NCBI RefSeq assembly: GCF_018139685.1
Contig: NZ_JAGSPN010000015.1
Coordinates: 49,605 to 113,604 of the forward strand
Direction: 5' to 3'
DNA length: 64,000 nucleotides
DNA from: Cognatundibacterium luofuense
Lineage (GTDB): Bacteria; Pseudomonadota; Gammaproteobacteria; Burkholderiales; Burkholderiaceae_D
In this document: positions 53,462 through 62,617 of the stretch, piece by piece
Layout of the letters: each line of letters opens with the position of its first letter
How positions within the stretch are numbered: position 1 is the stretch's first letter
Made by a program: the position numbers and the translations under genes
The notes under the pieces: generated by a model
What the model was told of the DNA's origin: nothing
Database searches by the model: none
The model's input: the letters and a program-made list of their open reading frames with translations, nothing else

Positions 53462-53471
53462 AACAGGCTTT
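53447..53471. terminator. bidirectional terminator between convergent genes
   Basis: AAAGCCTGT (53447-53455) pairs with ACAGGCTTT (53463-53471). The hairpin includes the stop codon of the exported protein and lies nine bases from the LysE stop. Confidence 0.6.
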
Positions 53472-53479
53472 GTATGTAG

Positions 53480-54082
53480 TCAGCTCAGGATGAGCTTAAA
53501 TGCGGTTAATGCAAAAATACCGGCAAACATCCTGTTAATTAAAGTGCGGGTACGTGACGGGCCGCTTAAATAACTGGCAGCCCTCGCTGCCAAGCCTGCG
53601 TAGAGCAGATCAAACAACCAGCCAGATATCACGAGACCGGAACCCAGCTTCAGATATTCGGTCGCCAGCATTTCCCCAGGACGAATAAATTGCGGCAAAA
53701 AAACTCCGCAAAACATCAGGGCTTTCGGATTCATCAGATTCGTCAGCAAGCCCTGACGAAATGCAACTTTTCCTTCAAACGCCGGTTTATCCTGACTCTG
53801 GGTATCACTGCTGCGCAGACTACCGTATGCCAGCCAGATCAGAAATGCCGCTCCTGCAAACTTTGCCACTTCCAGCAATACTGGAAATACGTGAAACAGG
53901 GCAGACAAACCCACACCGGATAACACCACGTGTGCAGAGCGGGAAAATGCCAGTCCGGCAGAGGTCCAGACGCCCGCGCGGAATCCACGCTGGATAGCAT
54001 TATTCATCACCAGCGCCATATCCGGCCCCGGCAATAAAAAAACCGCACAAACTGCACTGAAATATAACAACCAGTGTTCCAC
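53480..54082 (-). CDS. LysE/RhtB-family amino-acid exporter
   Basis: The protein has 200 residues from a GTG at 54082, seven bases after GGGAGAG; an upstream ATG would add 14 non-hydrophobic residues. It has six membrane helices, with FLLPGPDMALVMNNAIQRGFRAGVWTSAGLAFS, the RhtB/LysE signature including PGPD and the conserved GxxxGxxxG-type helix. It should export an amino acid or related compound, such as homoserine or threonine, across the inner membrane. Confidence 0.9.
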   Translation of the reverse strand: MEHWLLYFSAVCAVFLLPGPDMALVMNNAIQRGFRAGVWTSAGLAFSRSAHVVLSGVGLSALFHVFPVLLEVAKFAGAAFLIWLAYGSLRSSDTQSQDKPAFEGKVAFRQGLLTNLMNPKALMFCGVFLPQFIRPGEMLATEYLKLGSGLVISGWLFDLLYAGLAARAASYLSGPSRTRTLINRMFAGIFALTAFKLILS

Positions 54083-54341
54083 AATACTCTCCCTGAATGA
54101 AGGTGAGCATTGTACGGAACGCATTCAGATCAATTTCAGCTTTATTCACCACTAAAAACAAGATATATGCATTTTTTATCTAAATTATCAAAATTTTTTG
54201 CATATATCATTCAATAAAATGAATAGGGTAAAAACCGGAGCAGGGCGGCAGTGTAAATCTGATTTCCGTTATCTTGCTTTGCCCTGTCTCCTCAAATTCA
54301 CTCCTCAATGACAGTTCCGGGGGATTTTGTGGCCGCGCTGT

Positions 54342-55082
54342 TTAATCTGTTGCCTTAATGGATTTCACGGTATTGCCGTGCTCATCCAGCATACTGATCT
54401 GAGCCTGGCCATCGGCATTTACGATGAGCAACATACGTGTTCGCCCGCGTGCATCCTTGAGGGCCAGTGCCGATGCTTTATCGCCGGTTGTCCCTAATCG
54501 AATACGGTTTTCAGACAAACGTCCGTCAGTACTGAGTTTTTTCCAGTAAGCATCGCGCTCCTGTGGAGATAACTTCGCGGATGCATCGCTGAATGCAGAC
54601 AAATCGCTGATCGACGTTGTTTCGTAGTAAGGAACGTCATTAATCATAATGGCTGAATTCGCTGACTTTTCATTATTGGTATGTAATAACTGCATTGCCT
54701 GATCCTGACGATACCGGTCAAAAGTCAGCGATAATCCTGCGCGAATTTTCCCCTGAGCGTCTCTGCTTCCCTTTTGAATCAAGCCGCCATTTTCATTCCC
54801 TTCTTCATCCAGAAACAGCATTCCTGCAAAACTGGCACGATCTGGCCGTGCTATTTCTTTTCCTTGCTCAAACGCCCCCGGGAACTGGGCTTTGTTAGAA
54901 ATAATCAATCGTTTCGTGCCATCAGGTTCGGCAATATTGATCCTTCCTACGGTGATTTCATCAAAATGCGCTTTCACTGGCCCGTCTTTTGCTCCAGTCA
55001 GAAAAACGGTAGTAAAGATTACGACTGCAGCAGAGGCTGCTCCGGAAAAAAATGGTGTTAATTGCCGTTCAGAAATTTTCAT
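54342..55082 (-). CDS. membrane-anchored protein of unknown function
   Basis: The protein has 246 residues. One N-terminal hydrophobic segment (about 12-30) anchors it, and the rest is hydrophilic. Repeated short strands (FDEITVGRINIAEPDGTKRLIISNKA, DEHGNTVKSI, DARGRTRMLLIVNADGQAQISML) suggest a beta-repeat domain in which dipeptides DG/NG mark turns. Such DGTKRLIIS-type repeats occur in many uncharacterised exported proteins. Its promoter region holds an inverted repeat. Confidence 0.65.
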   Translation of the reverse strand: MKISERQLTPFFSGAASAAVVIFTTVFLTGAKDGPVKAHFDEITVGRINIAEPDGTKRLIISNKAQFPGAFEQGKEIARPDRASFAGMLFLDEEGNENGGLIQKGSRDAQGKIRAGLSLTFDRYRQDQAMQLLHTNNEKSANSAIMINDVPYYETTSISDLSAFSDASAKLSPQERDAYWKKLSTDGRLSENRIRLGTTGDKASALALKDARGRTRMLLIVNADGQAQISMLDEHGNTVKSIKATD

Positions 55083-55102
55083 ACCTGCCCCTCGAATTAA
55101 TT

Positions 55103-55140
55103 TTGTTAAACAAAGTGAAATAACAAATTCAGTTTAACAA
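55103..55140. promoter_or_regulatory. inverted repeat upstream of the anchored protein gene
   Basis: TTGTTAAAC (55103-55111) and GTTTAACAA (55132-55140) are perfect complements 20 bases apart, 21 to 58 bases before the minus-strand ATG at 55082. It could be an operator for a dimeric regulator. Confidence 0.4.
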
Positions 55141-55457
55141 GGAAATCAGCACAAATTTTCGTGTTGTGATGAATGGCATGTGGCACTGATAAACCACCTG
55201 AAATCGCAGATAAACAGTGGTTCCATCGGAGGCAAAGATTTTACTGACTACTAGCGACCAATCTGAATTGCATATAAAACAATGGATATTCTGCATAGTC
55301 ATTGTTGCCATAAAAGAAATACACATTTACAAATTTACGCAGGAATTGCCTAAAATGCGATGCAAAATGTTCTGTCTGCCCCCGTACAACATGCTGCTCA
55401 AGATCGACAAAAACGGCTCTGTACAAAATGACAGCGTTTATGCTGAGGAGAAAGAAG

Positions 55458-55937
55458 ATGACTGATCCATTAACCGACAGCCTGCTTTTGCTGTTTTCAG
55501 AAAAAGTAAGAGAGCGAAAAGATCCGGTTTCAGCGGTTACAGAGGTCAATGAACAACTCCGTCATCATCGCAGATCCGTTGATGTCGATTCTGCGCAGCA
55601 GGCCGGATTAAGAAATATTGGCGCGCTCCATCTTACCCATGTGATTAAACATGCATACGAGAGTCATATTCCTGCCGAGCTCATGGTCAGAGTGTTATCA
55701 AAAGCAGGGCATCCGCTCGGTGCGGCCGCTTTTGCAATTCAGAGAAGTTACGGACCAATGACAGCACTTACCCTGATCGATCTTCTGCAAGAAGATGATG
55801 TTTTTTCACTGGCCAGCGAATCTGACTTGCATTCAGCTCTGACAGAGACTGGATTCGATCAAGAGCAAATTGTGAATGCACTCTGGATTAAGCGCAGTCA
55901 ACTGCGATTTTCAGAGGAATCGTCCAACGCAGCGTAA
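55458..55937 (+). CDS. small cytoplasmic protein of unknown function
   Basis: The protein has 159 residues from the ATG at 55458, which follows AGGAG by eight bases; an ATG ten codons upstream is less likely. No signal or membrane segment is visible. The sequence is helical with two His-rich patches (QLRHHRRS, LHLTHVIKHAYESH). It may bind metal or a partner. I do not recognise the family. The upstream gap (55141-55457) shows only an AT-rich stretch. Confidence 0.65.
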   Translation: MTDPLTDSLLLLFSEKVRERKDPVSAVTEVNEQLRHHRRSVDVDSAQQAGLRNIGALHLTHVIKHAYESHIPAELMVRVLSKAGHPLGAAAFAIQRSYGPMTALTLIDLLQEDDVFSLASESDLHSALTETGFDQEQIVNALWIKRSQLRFSEESSNAA

Positions 55938-55953
55938 GAGTGCATTTATTTGC

Positions 55954-55987
55954 ATGTAAATTACATCAAATTACATGTAAATTACAT
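55954..55987. promoter_or_regulatory. two identical palindromes 21 bases apart
   Basis: ATGTAAATTACAT occurs at 55954-55966 and again at 55975-55987. Each is a perfect 13-base palindrome and the centres are exactly 21 bases apart, two turns of the helix. They lie 242 bases before the membrane protein start at 56229 and 17 bases after the preceding stop. Confidence 0.6.
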
Positions 55988-56228
55988 CAAGTACTAATGT
56001 TTTCTCCGGCGCAAAAAATGGAGCCAGCGTGAAATTCCTTTCATGGTGCGCAATCAAGCAAGAGCAGCATAATTTGTTTTCTCTTTTCTGCATTTAACAT
56101 TTTGGAATGCAAAACATCCGAACTGAAATTCGGATACCTAATTCAATCGTTACAACAGGGTGTTATCCCACCCGCGTGGCACAAACCTTGCTGTTACTTT
56201 ACTGTTGAAAAATCAGGGAAAGCCAACA

Positions 56229-57167
56229 ATGCGGGGATGGGCTGGACAATTGATAAGTTCTGTTTCTTTGAACAAAATCACGGAGTGGCCTGGGCTTGCA
56301 AGTAATGTACTGTCTGCCAGCCTGATTGGCGCTTATACCACCGCAAGCCTGCCGTCGCGCGACCATATTATCGCCCTAGTGTTGTCTATGCTGTTTGTTA
56401 ATGCGGGGCAAAGCCTGATATTTATGATACGCCCGAATAGTTCCCCGGTAAGTATCAACAGCCAGTCATTTATCAACAGTATTCCAGTCGGATTGCTTGC
56501 TGTTGCCGGCGTTGCACTTGTCTTTGTAGGATGTTTTACGATTCAGTCTTTGTCACGACATGATTCCCGCTGGCTGATCGTCGGACTTTTTGTCCTGATG
56601 TCCCTGCAATTTCAATTTTCAGAGCGCCCGATTCTTGCCGTCTTTTTTAGTGCAGCAGTACGTGCGTGCTATTTTTTATTAGCAGGTTTAGTGTTCAGTG
56701 ACGGTTTTCCAGTATTACTTGTCTGGATAGCCGGGCTTATCTTTACGTTTCACGTTGCCAGTCATTTTGCATCACTGGCCAAGCAAAGTTTTTCTGTCAG
56801 AAAAATATGGGCCATTATTCTGATGTTGCCACTCGCAGCCTATGCGACCAGCGGCTTTCATCTGTTTCCAAAACTGCTTGCGACAGAGGCAGCAAGCGGA
56901 TCTGTGATTTCCGGGATACCGAACCAAAGCATCGTTATGTTTATTTTAATATTGTTTTCGTTTGGAGTACTCACAAAAGCCATTGAAACTTTACTTTATC
57001 CAGTACAGCCTGATGCATCAAGAATAGGGCGTGAGTTACTGACTGCTGCAGTCAGTTTGCTGGATGCTGTGGCAATTATTACCGTACTGATTCACCCTCC
57101 AATGTGGTTTATATCGCTTTGTTTGCTGGCCTATTTGATTATCCGCGGGCTACAAACATTGTTTTAA
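56229..57167 (+). CDS. polytopic membrane protein, weakly UbiA-like
   Basis: The protein has 312 residues from the ATG at 56229, which follows AGGGAAAG. About nine hydrophobic helices span it. The opening (LNKITEWPGLASNVLSASLIGAY) and SERPILAVFFSAAVRACYFLLA recall UbiA prenyltransferases, but the Asp-rich metal motifs of active UbiA enzymes are not present. It may be an inactive relative or an unrelated membrane protein. It lies downstream of paired palindromes. Confidence 0.55.
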   Translation: MRGWAGQLISSVSLNKITEWPGLASNVLSASLIGAYTTASLPSRDHIIALVLSMLFVNAGQSLIFMIRPNSSPVSINSQSFINSIPVGLLAVAGVALVFVGCFTIQSLSRHDSRWLIVGLFVLMSLQFQFSERPILAVFFSAAVRACYFLLAGLVFSDGFPVLLVWIAGLIFTFHVASHFASLAKQSFSVRKIWAIILMLPLAAYATSGFHLFPKLLATEAASGSVISGIPNQSIVMFILILFSFGVLTKAIETLLYPVQPDASRIGRELLTAAVSLLDAVAIITVLIHPPMWFISLCLLAYLIIRGLQTLF

Positions 57168-57282
57168 TCAAAAAACCGAATCAGGCTAAAAAACAACTTT
57201 ACAGCTTATAAATACGCACAGAATTTAGCCGTTTGCTACCATACTTCAGTACTCAATCAATACAACAACCTGACGCCAAAAC

Positions 57283-57693
57283 ATGCTTGCACGCTCTACG
57301 GTCACAAAAATCTTTACTGGCTTTATGACGGCTGCAATTGCGCTTTTGCTGAGCGGATGCCTGAAAGACAGCGGGGATGGCAAGGAAATGCCAAGTCTCG
57401 CAGAGCGCGATACTCAAGTGGTGAATCACAAAGAGTATTACATCAGCGTATTCTCAACACAAAAAGAAGACAGTGACAGAATCAGTAACTATCTGACGCA
57501 GAAACAACTGCGTGTTGTTGCCTCGCAGGAAAACGGCGGCACCCGGATCTTTGCCTATCCTCCACCGGATAAAAATAATCTGGCATTTATCATGGACGAA
57601 TTTCAGCAAACGCAAAAACTCGCTTTATCGTCCCGTAAACCTGAAGGTACCAAAGTACAGGTTTTCTCAAAACACAACACTGTGAACCCTTGA
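57283..57693 (+). CDS. small lipoprotein of unknown function
   Basis: The protein has 136 residues. The lipobox LLSGC puts the lipid on Cys at about residue 26. The mature domain (YYISVFSTQKEDSDRISNYLTQKQLRVVASQE) is a small alpha/beta fold resembling SPOR-like or sugar-binding repeat domains, but I cannot assign it. A strong terminator follows. Confidence 0.7.
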   Translation: MLARSTVTKIFTGFMTAAIALLLSGCLKDSGDGKEMPSLAERDTQVVNHKEYYISVFSTQKEDSDRISNYLTQKQLRVVASQENGGTRIFAYPPPDKNNLAFIMDEFQQTQKLALSSRKPEGTKVQVFSKHNTVNP

Positions 57694-57733
57694 CTCATTT
57701 CTGTATTTCGCTTCGCTGGCTGCAGTTCAATTG

Positions 57734-57769
57734 AAAAAGCTGACCCTGAGTTTCAGGGTCAGCTTTTTT
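57734..57769. terminator. strong bidirectional terminator
   Basis: Arms 57734-57749 and 57753-57768 pair over 16 bases (AAGCTGACCCTGA core) around GTT, with A-run and T-run at the ends. It lies between the lipoprotein and the convergent subtilase. Confidence 0.9.
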
Positions 57770-57818
57770 GCACCATGACAAAATCATACATTAATACTAT
57801 GTATGACGTGCTTGCGCT

Positions 57819-58844
57819 TTACGGAGCTTTTGCAGCATTCACGGCTGCGGTAGCATCAATAATGCCTGCACCACATGCGGGACAGTTTGCAGGCGGGCGG
57901 CGTGAAGTTTTCATAATGATATCTTTTACCTGAGTCTGTGTCAGCTTCGGATTCACCGACAACATTAATGCGATCACACCTGCAACGTGTGGCGTCGCCT
58001 GCGAAGTGCCAGCCATTGTCCCGTATGCATTAACCTCTGTAGGCGTCATTGCGGTGTAGCTTGTCTTACCAGATGGCAATGTTGAGTAGATTAAATCACT
58101 AGCTGTTGTAAAGCCGCCTCCGGGTGCAGCAATCGTCACAGTGCCACCATAATTCGAATAGCTTGAACGGGCGCCGGCAATATCATTAGATGCGACCGTA
58201 ATAACACCCGGGCAATTGGCAGGACTGGACAACTTAGCATCAATTGACTCATTCCCGGCAGCAACAACAACGATTGTGCCCGCAGACATGACAGACTGGA
58301 ATGCAGCAGCCGTTGTTCGACTACAAGCATGAATACCACCTAGCGACAGATTCACGACATTTGCTTTTGTCGTGTTGACCGGCATATTCGGAACCGTCAA
58401 ACCTGCGGACCACGCTACGGCATCAGAAATATCTGAAGTTGTTCCACCGCACATGCCTAAGACACGTAAAGGGAGTACTTTTGCTAATGGAGCAACACCA
58501 GAAATTCCCTTACCATTATTCGCGACTGCAGCAATTGTTCCTGCAACGTGAGTACCATGCCATGTGCTGTCTTCCGCTGCACAACCCGTACCGTCAGACC
58601 AGTCACCCATATCAATTGCATCCGGGCCACGAACAGAAGAACCAGTCTGAGGTTTTGGCAAGCGCGCTTTATTGTAGTCGGTAATAAAATTATAACCATA
58701 CTGCCCTGCGGTACCACCTTGCGCCGGCACAAGATTCGCAGTTAAGTCTTCATGAGGCACGTAACCAGTGTCTGCAAACGCAACAACAATACAATTAAGC
58801 TGAGAGAAGATAATGAAGAAATTCACTGAATATCTGAATTTCAT
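57819..58844 (-). pseudogene. subtilisin-like (S8) serine protease lacking its pre-pro region
   Basis: The frame has 341 residues. The catalytic triad is complete: Asp25 (FADTGY), His96 (HGTHVAG) and Ser281 (GTSQATPHVAG), with oxyanion Asn198 (AAGNES). In secreted subtilases the Asp motif lies after a signal peptide and a folding propeptide of about 100 residues; here it begins at residue 20. The 17 residues before it (MKFRYSVNFFIIFSQLN) do not match the family and upstream DNA is AT-rich with stops. The gene looks 5'-truncated. Whether the hydrophobic start can work as a signal peptide is open. Confidence 0.7.
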
Positions 58845-59147
58845 GATTTATGTTGTTATGCGACAAACTTTCATTTTGTTTTACATAAGATAAATTCGAG
58901 GCATTAAATTAGGTAATTTTCTCGTCACAAAAATAGTATTCAATAAGAAGCTTCATAAAAAACTGAAAAATTCGGAAACTTCGGGCAATTTAGCATCACC
59001 TTATTGCCTTTATAGCAACTTTTTCGAATAAAAATCCGTTAAAATGTGCAAAATTAATTCTGCTGCGATCGGTTGAAATTTTGGGCTTGCAAATCGTCCA
59101 TTCGTCTGATAAAACCTATTGTGCAGCACACAAAACCACCCCTAAAA
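58845..59147. other. AT-rich intergenic region, divergent
   Basis: This stretch lies between the truncated protease and the WecA-like gene. It is visibly AT-richer than the DNA to the left. No remnant of the missing protease N-terminus can be read in any minus-strand frame. It probably carries the promoter of the polysaccharide locus. Confidence 0.5.
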
Positions 59148-60272
59148 ATGCTCACAGCATCCATACTTACACTGATTGTTTCATTCCTGACATGCTATTT
59201 GCTGGTTAATTTTCAGCATATACACGCTCACATATCCACTGACCACGTTGCATCCGGTCCACAAAAAATGCATGCCAGCGCTACCCCCAGAATTGGCGGG
59301 CTCCCTGTCATGCTGGCTGTTGTTACCGGCATGGTTTATCTCTACTTCAGCGAACAACAAACAAACAGCTGGTATTTTTTATGCTCGCTACTACCAGTCT
59401 GGCTTGCCGGAATGACTGAAGATTTCACGAAAAAAGTCAGTGCACTGAAGCGACTAATAGCTGCATTTGTTTCTGCCTTAGTCGGTATGTGGCTGGTCAA
59501 TGCCAAGCTGTATCCGTTGAATATTGGTGTAATTGATCAATACACGCAAACTTACATTTTCCTTAATGCGCTGATCATCATGATTGGCGTGGGAGGAACG
59601 ACTCACTCATTAAATATTATTGATGGCTTCAATGGCCTTGCGAGTGGTGTAACTATGATGCTGCTCGCCGTGATCGCTTTCGTCGCGTATCAGGTAGGAG
59701 ACAATTTTATCCTTACTCAATCGTTGCTTTTATTATTCGCAACTTTGGGATTTTTCGTCTGGAATTTTCCGGGTGGAAAAATTTTTGCGGGTGATGGTGG
59801 TGCCTACCTCTGGGGCTTTGCAATTGCCGAACTGCTCGTTCTGTTAGTAAATCGCAATCCTGCGGTCTCTCCCTGGTTTCCTGTTTTAGTTGTGATCTAT
59901 CCTGTCTGGGAAACCGTCTTTTCAATTTACAGACGCAAATTTGTTCGCGGCCATCCGGTCGGTGAGCCAGATGCAATACATTTACACAGTTTGATCTATC
60001 GCCGACTGGTGAAATGTTCAGATAAAACACCTGCACTCAAAATTCGCCAAAATTCCATGACATCACCTTATCTTTGGCTCGTATCCCTTTTTGGCGCCAT
60101 CCCTGCCCTTTTTGTGTGGAACAATTCTGCAGGTATATTTATCTTTATGGGCTTATTTGTGTTGATTTACGGTTCTCTTTATTCAATGATTGTCAAATTC
60201 AAATTAAAATCATGGATGAAAATTAGCAGAAAAAAGCAAATTGACGTAGAAATTCCAACGCCATCCATCTAA
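59148..60272 (+). CDS. WecA/MraY-type undecaprenyl-phosphate sugar-1-phosphate transferase
   Basis: The protein has 374 residues and about ten membrane helices. Family motifs are RIGGLPVMLA at the start, the acidic GMTEDFTKK (usually DD), NIIDGFNGLASG, FAGDGGAYLWG (usually MGDxGS) and HLHSLIYRRL, the HxHHxx-like loop. Such enzymes transfer the first sugar phosphate onto the lipid carrier to start O-antigen or capsule synthesis. The ATG at 59148 opens the first helix but lacks a good ribosome site. It heads the export genes. Confidence 0.88.
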   Translation: MLTASILTLIVSFLTCYLLVNFQHIHAHISTDHVASGPQKMHASATPRIGGLPVMLAVVTGMVYLYFSEQQTNSWYFLCSLLPVWLAGMTEDFTKKVSALKRLIAAFVSALVGMWLVNAKLYPLNIGVIDQYTQTYIFLNALIIMIGVGGTTHSLNIIDGFNGLASGVTMMLLAVIAFVAYQVGDNFILTQSLLLLFATLGFFVWNFPGGKIFAGDGGAYLWGFAIAELLVLLVNRNPAVSPWFPVLVVIYPVWETVFSIYRRKFVRGHPVGEPDAIHLHSLIYRRLVKCSDKTPALKIRQNSMTSPYLWLVSLFGAIPALFVWNNSAGIFIFMGLFVLIYGSLYSMIVKFKLKSWMKISRKKQIDVEIPTPSI

Positions 60273-60353
60273 TTCAAGGCAACTAGTTTCGGCAAACAAA
60301 CCCGACTTTGATATGAACTAGTACTCAGATCAAAAATAAGATTATTCCCTATT

Positions 60354-62615
60354 ATGCAGAAATCAATGAAGCAATTTATACCAACGTTAACATTGCTGCT
60401 GATCAGCAGTGCATATGCGCAACAAGCTGAACTTACATCTGCCGAGATATCTGCCCTACCGGCTGAGGCATTCAAAACACCTAAAATTTCAAACCAAAAC
60501 GGCGTTCAAAGCATCTCAAACGAGCCTGTAGTCGCACAACGCGCAGATGCCGGCGGCGTTGGAAAAAACGAAAAAAGTGAATTTCAGGCTTTTGTACAAT
60601 ATTCCACGGGAAAAATTTTAAATTTATATGGTCAGGATTTCTTCTCAGGCAGCCCTTCCAGCTTCGCTCCTTTGCAGAACACACCTTTGCCAACTGACTA
60701 CGCTTTGGGCCCTGGGGATGAAGTCGTAATCCGTGCATGGGGTGGCGTCGATATCGACTACAAAACTACGATCGACCGTAGCGGTAATATCAGTTTACCT
60801 ACAGTCGGAACGATTTCTCTCGCCGGCGTAAAAGCGGGTGATGCAGAGTCCGTTATCAAGGCCAGTGTCGCAAAGCTGTATCGTGATTTTTCGATGAATG
60901 TTACTTTCGGACGATTACGCGCTATCACAGTATATGTCGTTGGTCACGCAAAACGCCCAGGTTCTTACACCGTCTCTGGTTTCTCCACTTTGGTCACTGC
61001 CCTTCTGGCAAGCGGCGGGCCAAATTCAGTAGGTTCAATGCGAAATGTACAGGTAAAGCGTCACGGCAAAACTGTTGGCAACTTAGACATCTACTCTTTC
61101 ATTGCCAAAGGCGACAAATCCGGAGATGTAAAACTTCAGGACGGAGATACTATTTTCATACCTGCAGCAGTCGGTCACGTTGCACTTACCGGTAAGGTCA
61201 ATACGCAAGCAATCTACGAACTGAGATCGCAAAATGAGACTCTGAGCAACGTTCTTGAAATCGCTGGCGGTTTGCCAGTTATCGCAGATCCACGTCGCGT
61301 GTTTTTGGAACGAATTGATCCGACAAAATCACAACCTCGAAGCGTCGAAGAGTTTAAACTGGACAACCAAGGCTTAAATAGAACTTTAAAAAGCGGTGAT
61401 ATCGTTTCCATCAGCCCTATTACACCAGATTTTTCGAATGCTGTTTCCTTACGCGGTAATGTAAATCAACAACTTCGTATTCCATATACAATCGGAATGC
61501 GCATCAGGGATCTGATACCAAACCGAGAAGCTCTGACTACACGAGCTACCATTGCAAGACGAAATTTTGAAGGTCTTGATGTCGCAGCTACAAATCAAAA
61601 CAGTAATTCAATAGCTGCAAGAATCGGCAATTTGTCCGATGAAATCAACTGGGAATACGCCGTTATAGAACGAACAGATAAAGAAACCCAAAGTATCAGC
61701 CTGGTTTCATTTAATCTTGGCCGGGCAATGGCTGATGTCAATAGTCCAGACAATTTAACTCTTCAGTCCGGCGACGTTGTAACAGTGTTTTCGCAAAATG
61801 ATATTCGTGTCCCTGCGTCAAAGCGAAAAGTTGTTGTGAGAGTAGAAGGAGAAGTTAATATCCCTGGAGTATATGAAATGACTCCGGGTGATACGATTCA
61901 GTCCCTAATTACTAAAGCTGGCGGCGCAACAAACAGTGCGTATATTTTCGGCACAGAATTTTACCGTGAACAAGTGCGAAAGGAGCAACAAGCCAATCTT
62001 GAAAAAGCGGTTCGACGCCTCGAAGCACAATTACGCTCAGAGAATGCAAAAATCACAACAAACGATACTAGCAATGATGCTGCATTCGCATCGGCAAGAA
62101 TTCAGGCTGCGAAAGAGTCTAGTGCTAATGCGATTGCTAAGCTCCGTGAATTAAAAGCGACAGGTAGAATTTCGTTGGATTTAGAGTCAAGTGAGAATAA
62201 CGAAAACTTACTTAAGTTACCTAATTTGAAACTTGAAAATGGAGACCAGCTAGTCATACCTAGTCGTCCCGACTTTATTCATATATTCGGCGCTGTAAAT
62301 CAAGAATCTTCATTAATTTGGCAAAAAGGTACTACAGTCGATAAATATTTGCAAAATTCTGGATTAACTTCAGATGCAGATACAGATAATATTTTTATCT
62401 TACGTGCGAATGGTACCGTTCTTTCTTCGACAGGACGCGGATGGTTTTCTAGCATTAACTCTTATGCTCTGATGCCAGGTGATACCATCGTCATTCCTGA
62501 ACGCTTAAACAAAGAAACGCCATATAAAACACTGACAAATGGACTGAAAGATTGGGCACAGATTCTTTCCGGATTTGGTATCAGCGCAGCTGCAATTAAA
62601 ACATTAAGGCAATAA
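60354..62615 (+). CDS. outer-membrane polysaccharide export protein with SLBB domains
   Basis: The protein has 753 residues. A signal peptide ends AYA-QQ near residue 24; no lipobox Cys is present, unlike Wza. The Poly_export domain is at about 120-200 (LGPGDEVVIRAWGGVDIDYKTTIDRSG). Several SLBB domains follow (ITVYVVGHAKRPGSYTVSGFSTL, VALTGKVNTQAIYEL, VVRVEGEVNIPGVYEMTPGD, FIHIFGAVNQESS). A coiled-coil insert lies near 540-610. It forms the export channel for polysaccharide and is followed two bases later by the Wzz-type gene. Confidence 0.92.
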   Translation: MQKSMKQFIPTLTLLLISSAYAQQAELTSAEISALPAEAFKTPKISNQNGVQSISNEPVVAQRADAGGVGKNEKSEFQAFVQYSTGKILNLYGQDFFSGSPSSFAPLQNTPLPTDYALGPGDEVVIRAWGGVDIDYKTTIDRSGNISLPTVGTISLAGVKAGDAESVIKASVAKLYRDFSMNVTFGRLRAITVYVVGHAKRPGSYTVSGFSTLVTALLASGGPNSVGSMRNVQVKRHGKTVGNLDIYSFIAKGDKSGDVKLQDGDTIFIPAAVGHVALTGKVNTQAIYELRSQNETLSNVLEIAGGLPVIADPRRVFLERIDPTKSQPRSVEEFKLDNQGLNRTLKSGDIVSISPITPDFSNAVSLRGNVNQQLRIPYTIGMRIRDLIPNREALTTRATIARRNFEGLDVAATNQNSNSIAARIGNLSDEINWEYAVIERTDKETQSISLVSFNLGRAMADVNSPDNLTLQSGDVVTVFSQNDIRVPASKRKVVVRVEGEVNIPGVYEMTPGDTIQSLITKAGGATNSAYIFGTEFYREQVRKEQQANLEKAVRRLEAQLRSENAKITTNDTSNDAAFASARIQAAKESSANAIAKLRELKATGRISLDLESSENNENLLKLPNLKLENGDQLVIPSRPDFIHIFGAVNQESSLIWQKGTTVDKYLQNSGLTSDADTDNIFILRANGTVLSSTGRGWFSSINSYALMPGDTIVIPERLNKETPYKTLTNGLKDWAQILSGFGISAAAIKTLRQ

Positions 62616-62617
62616 GC

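Noticed and set aside
55217-55465. A small 82-codon plus-strand frame before the gene at 55458
   Set aside because: It has no ribosome site, no recognisable domain, and overlaps the better-supported start region.
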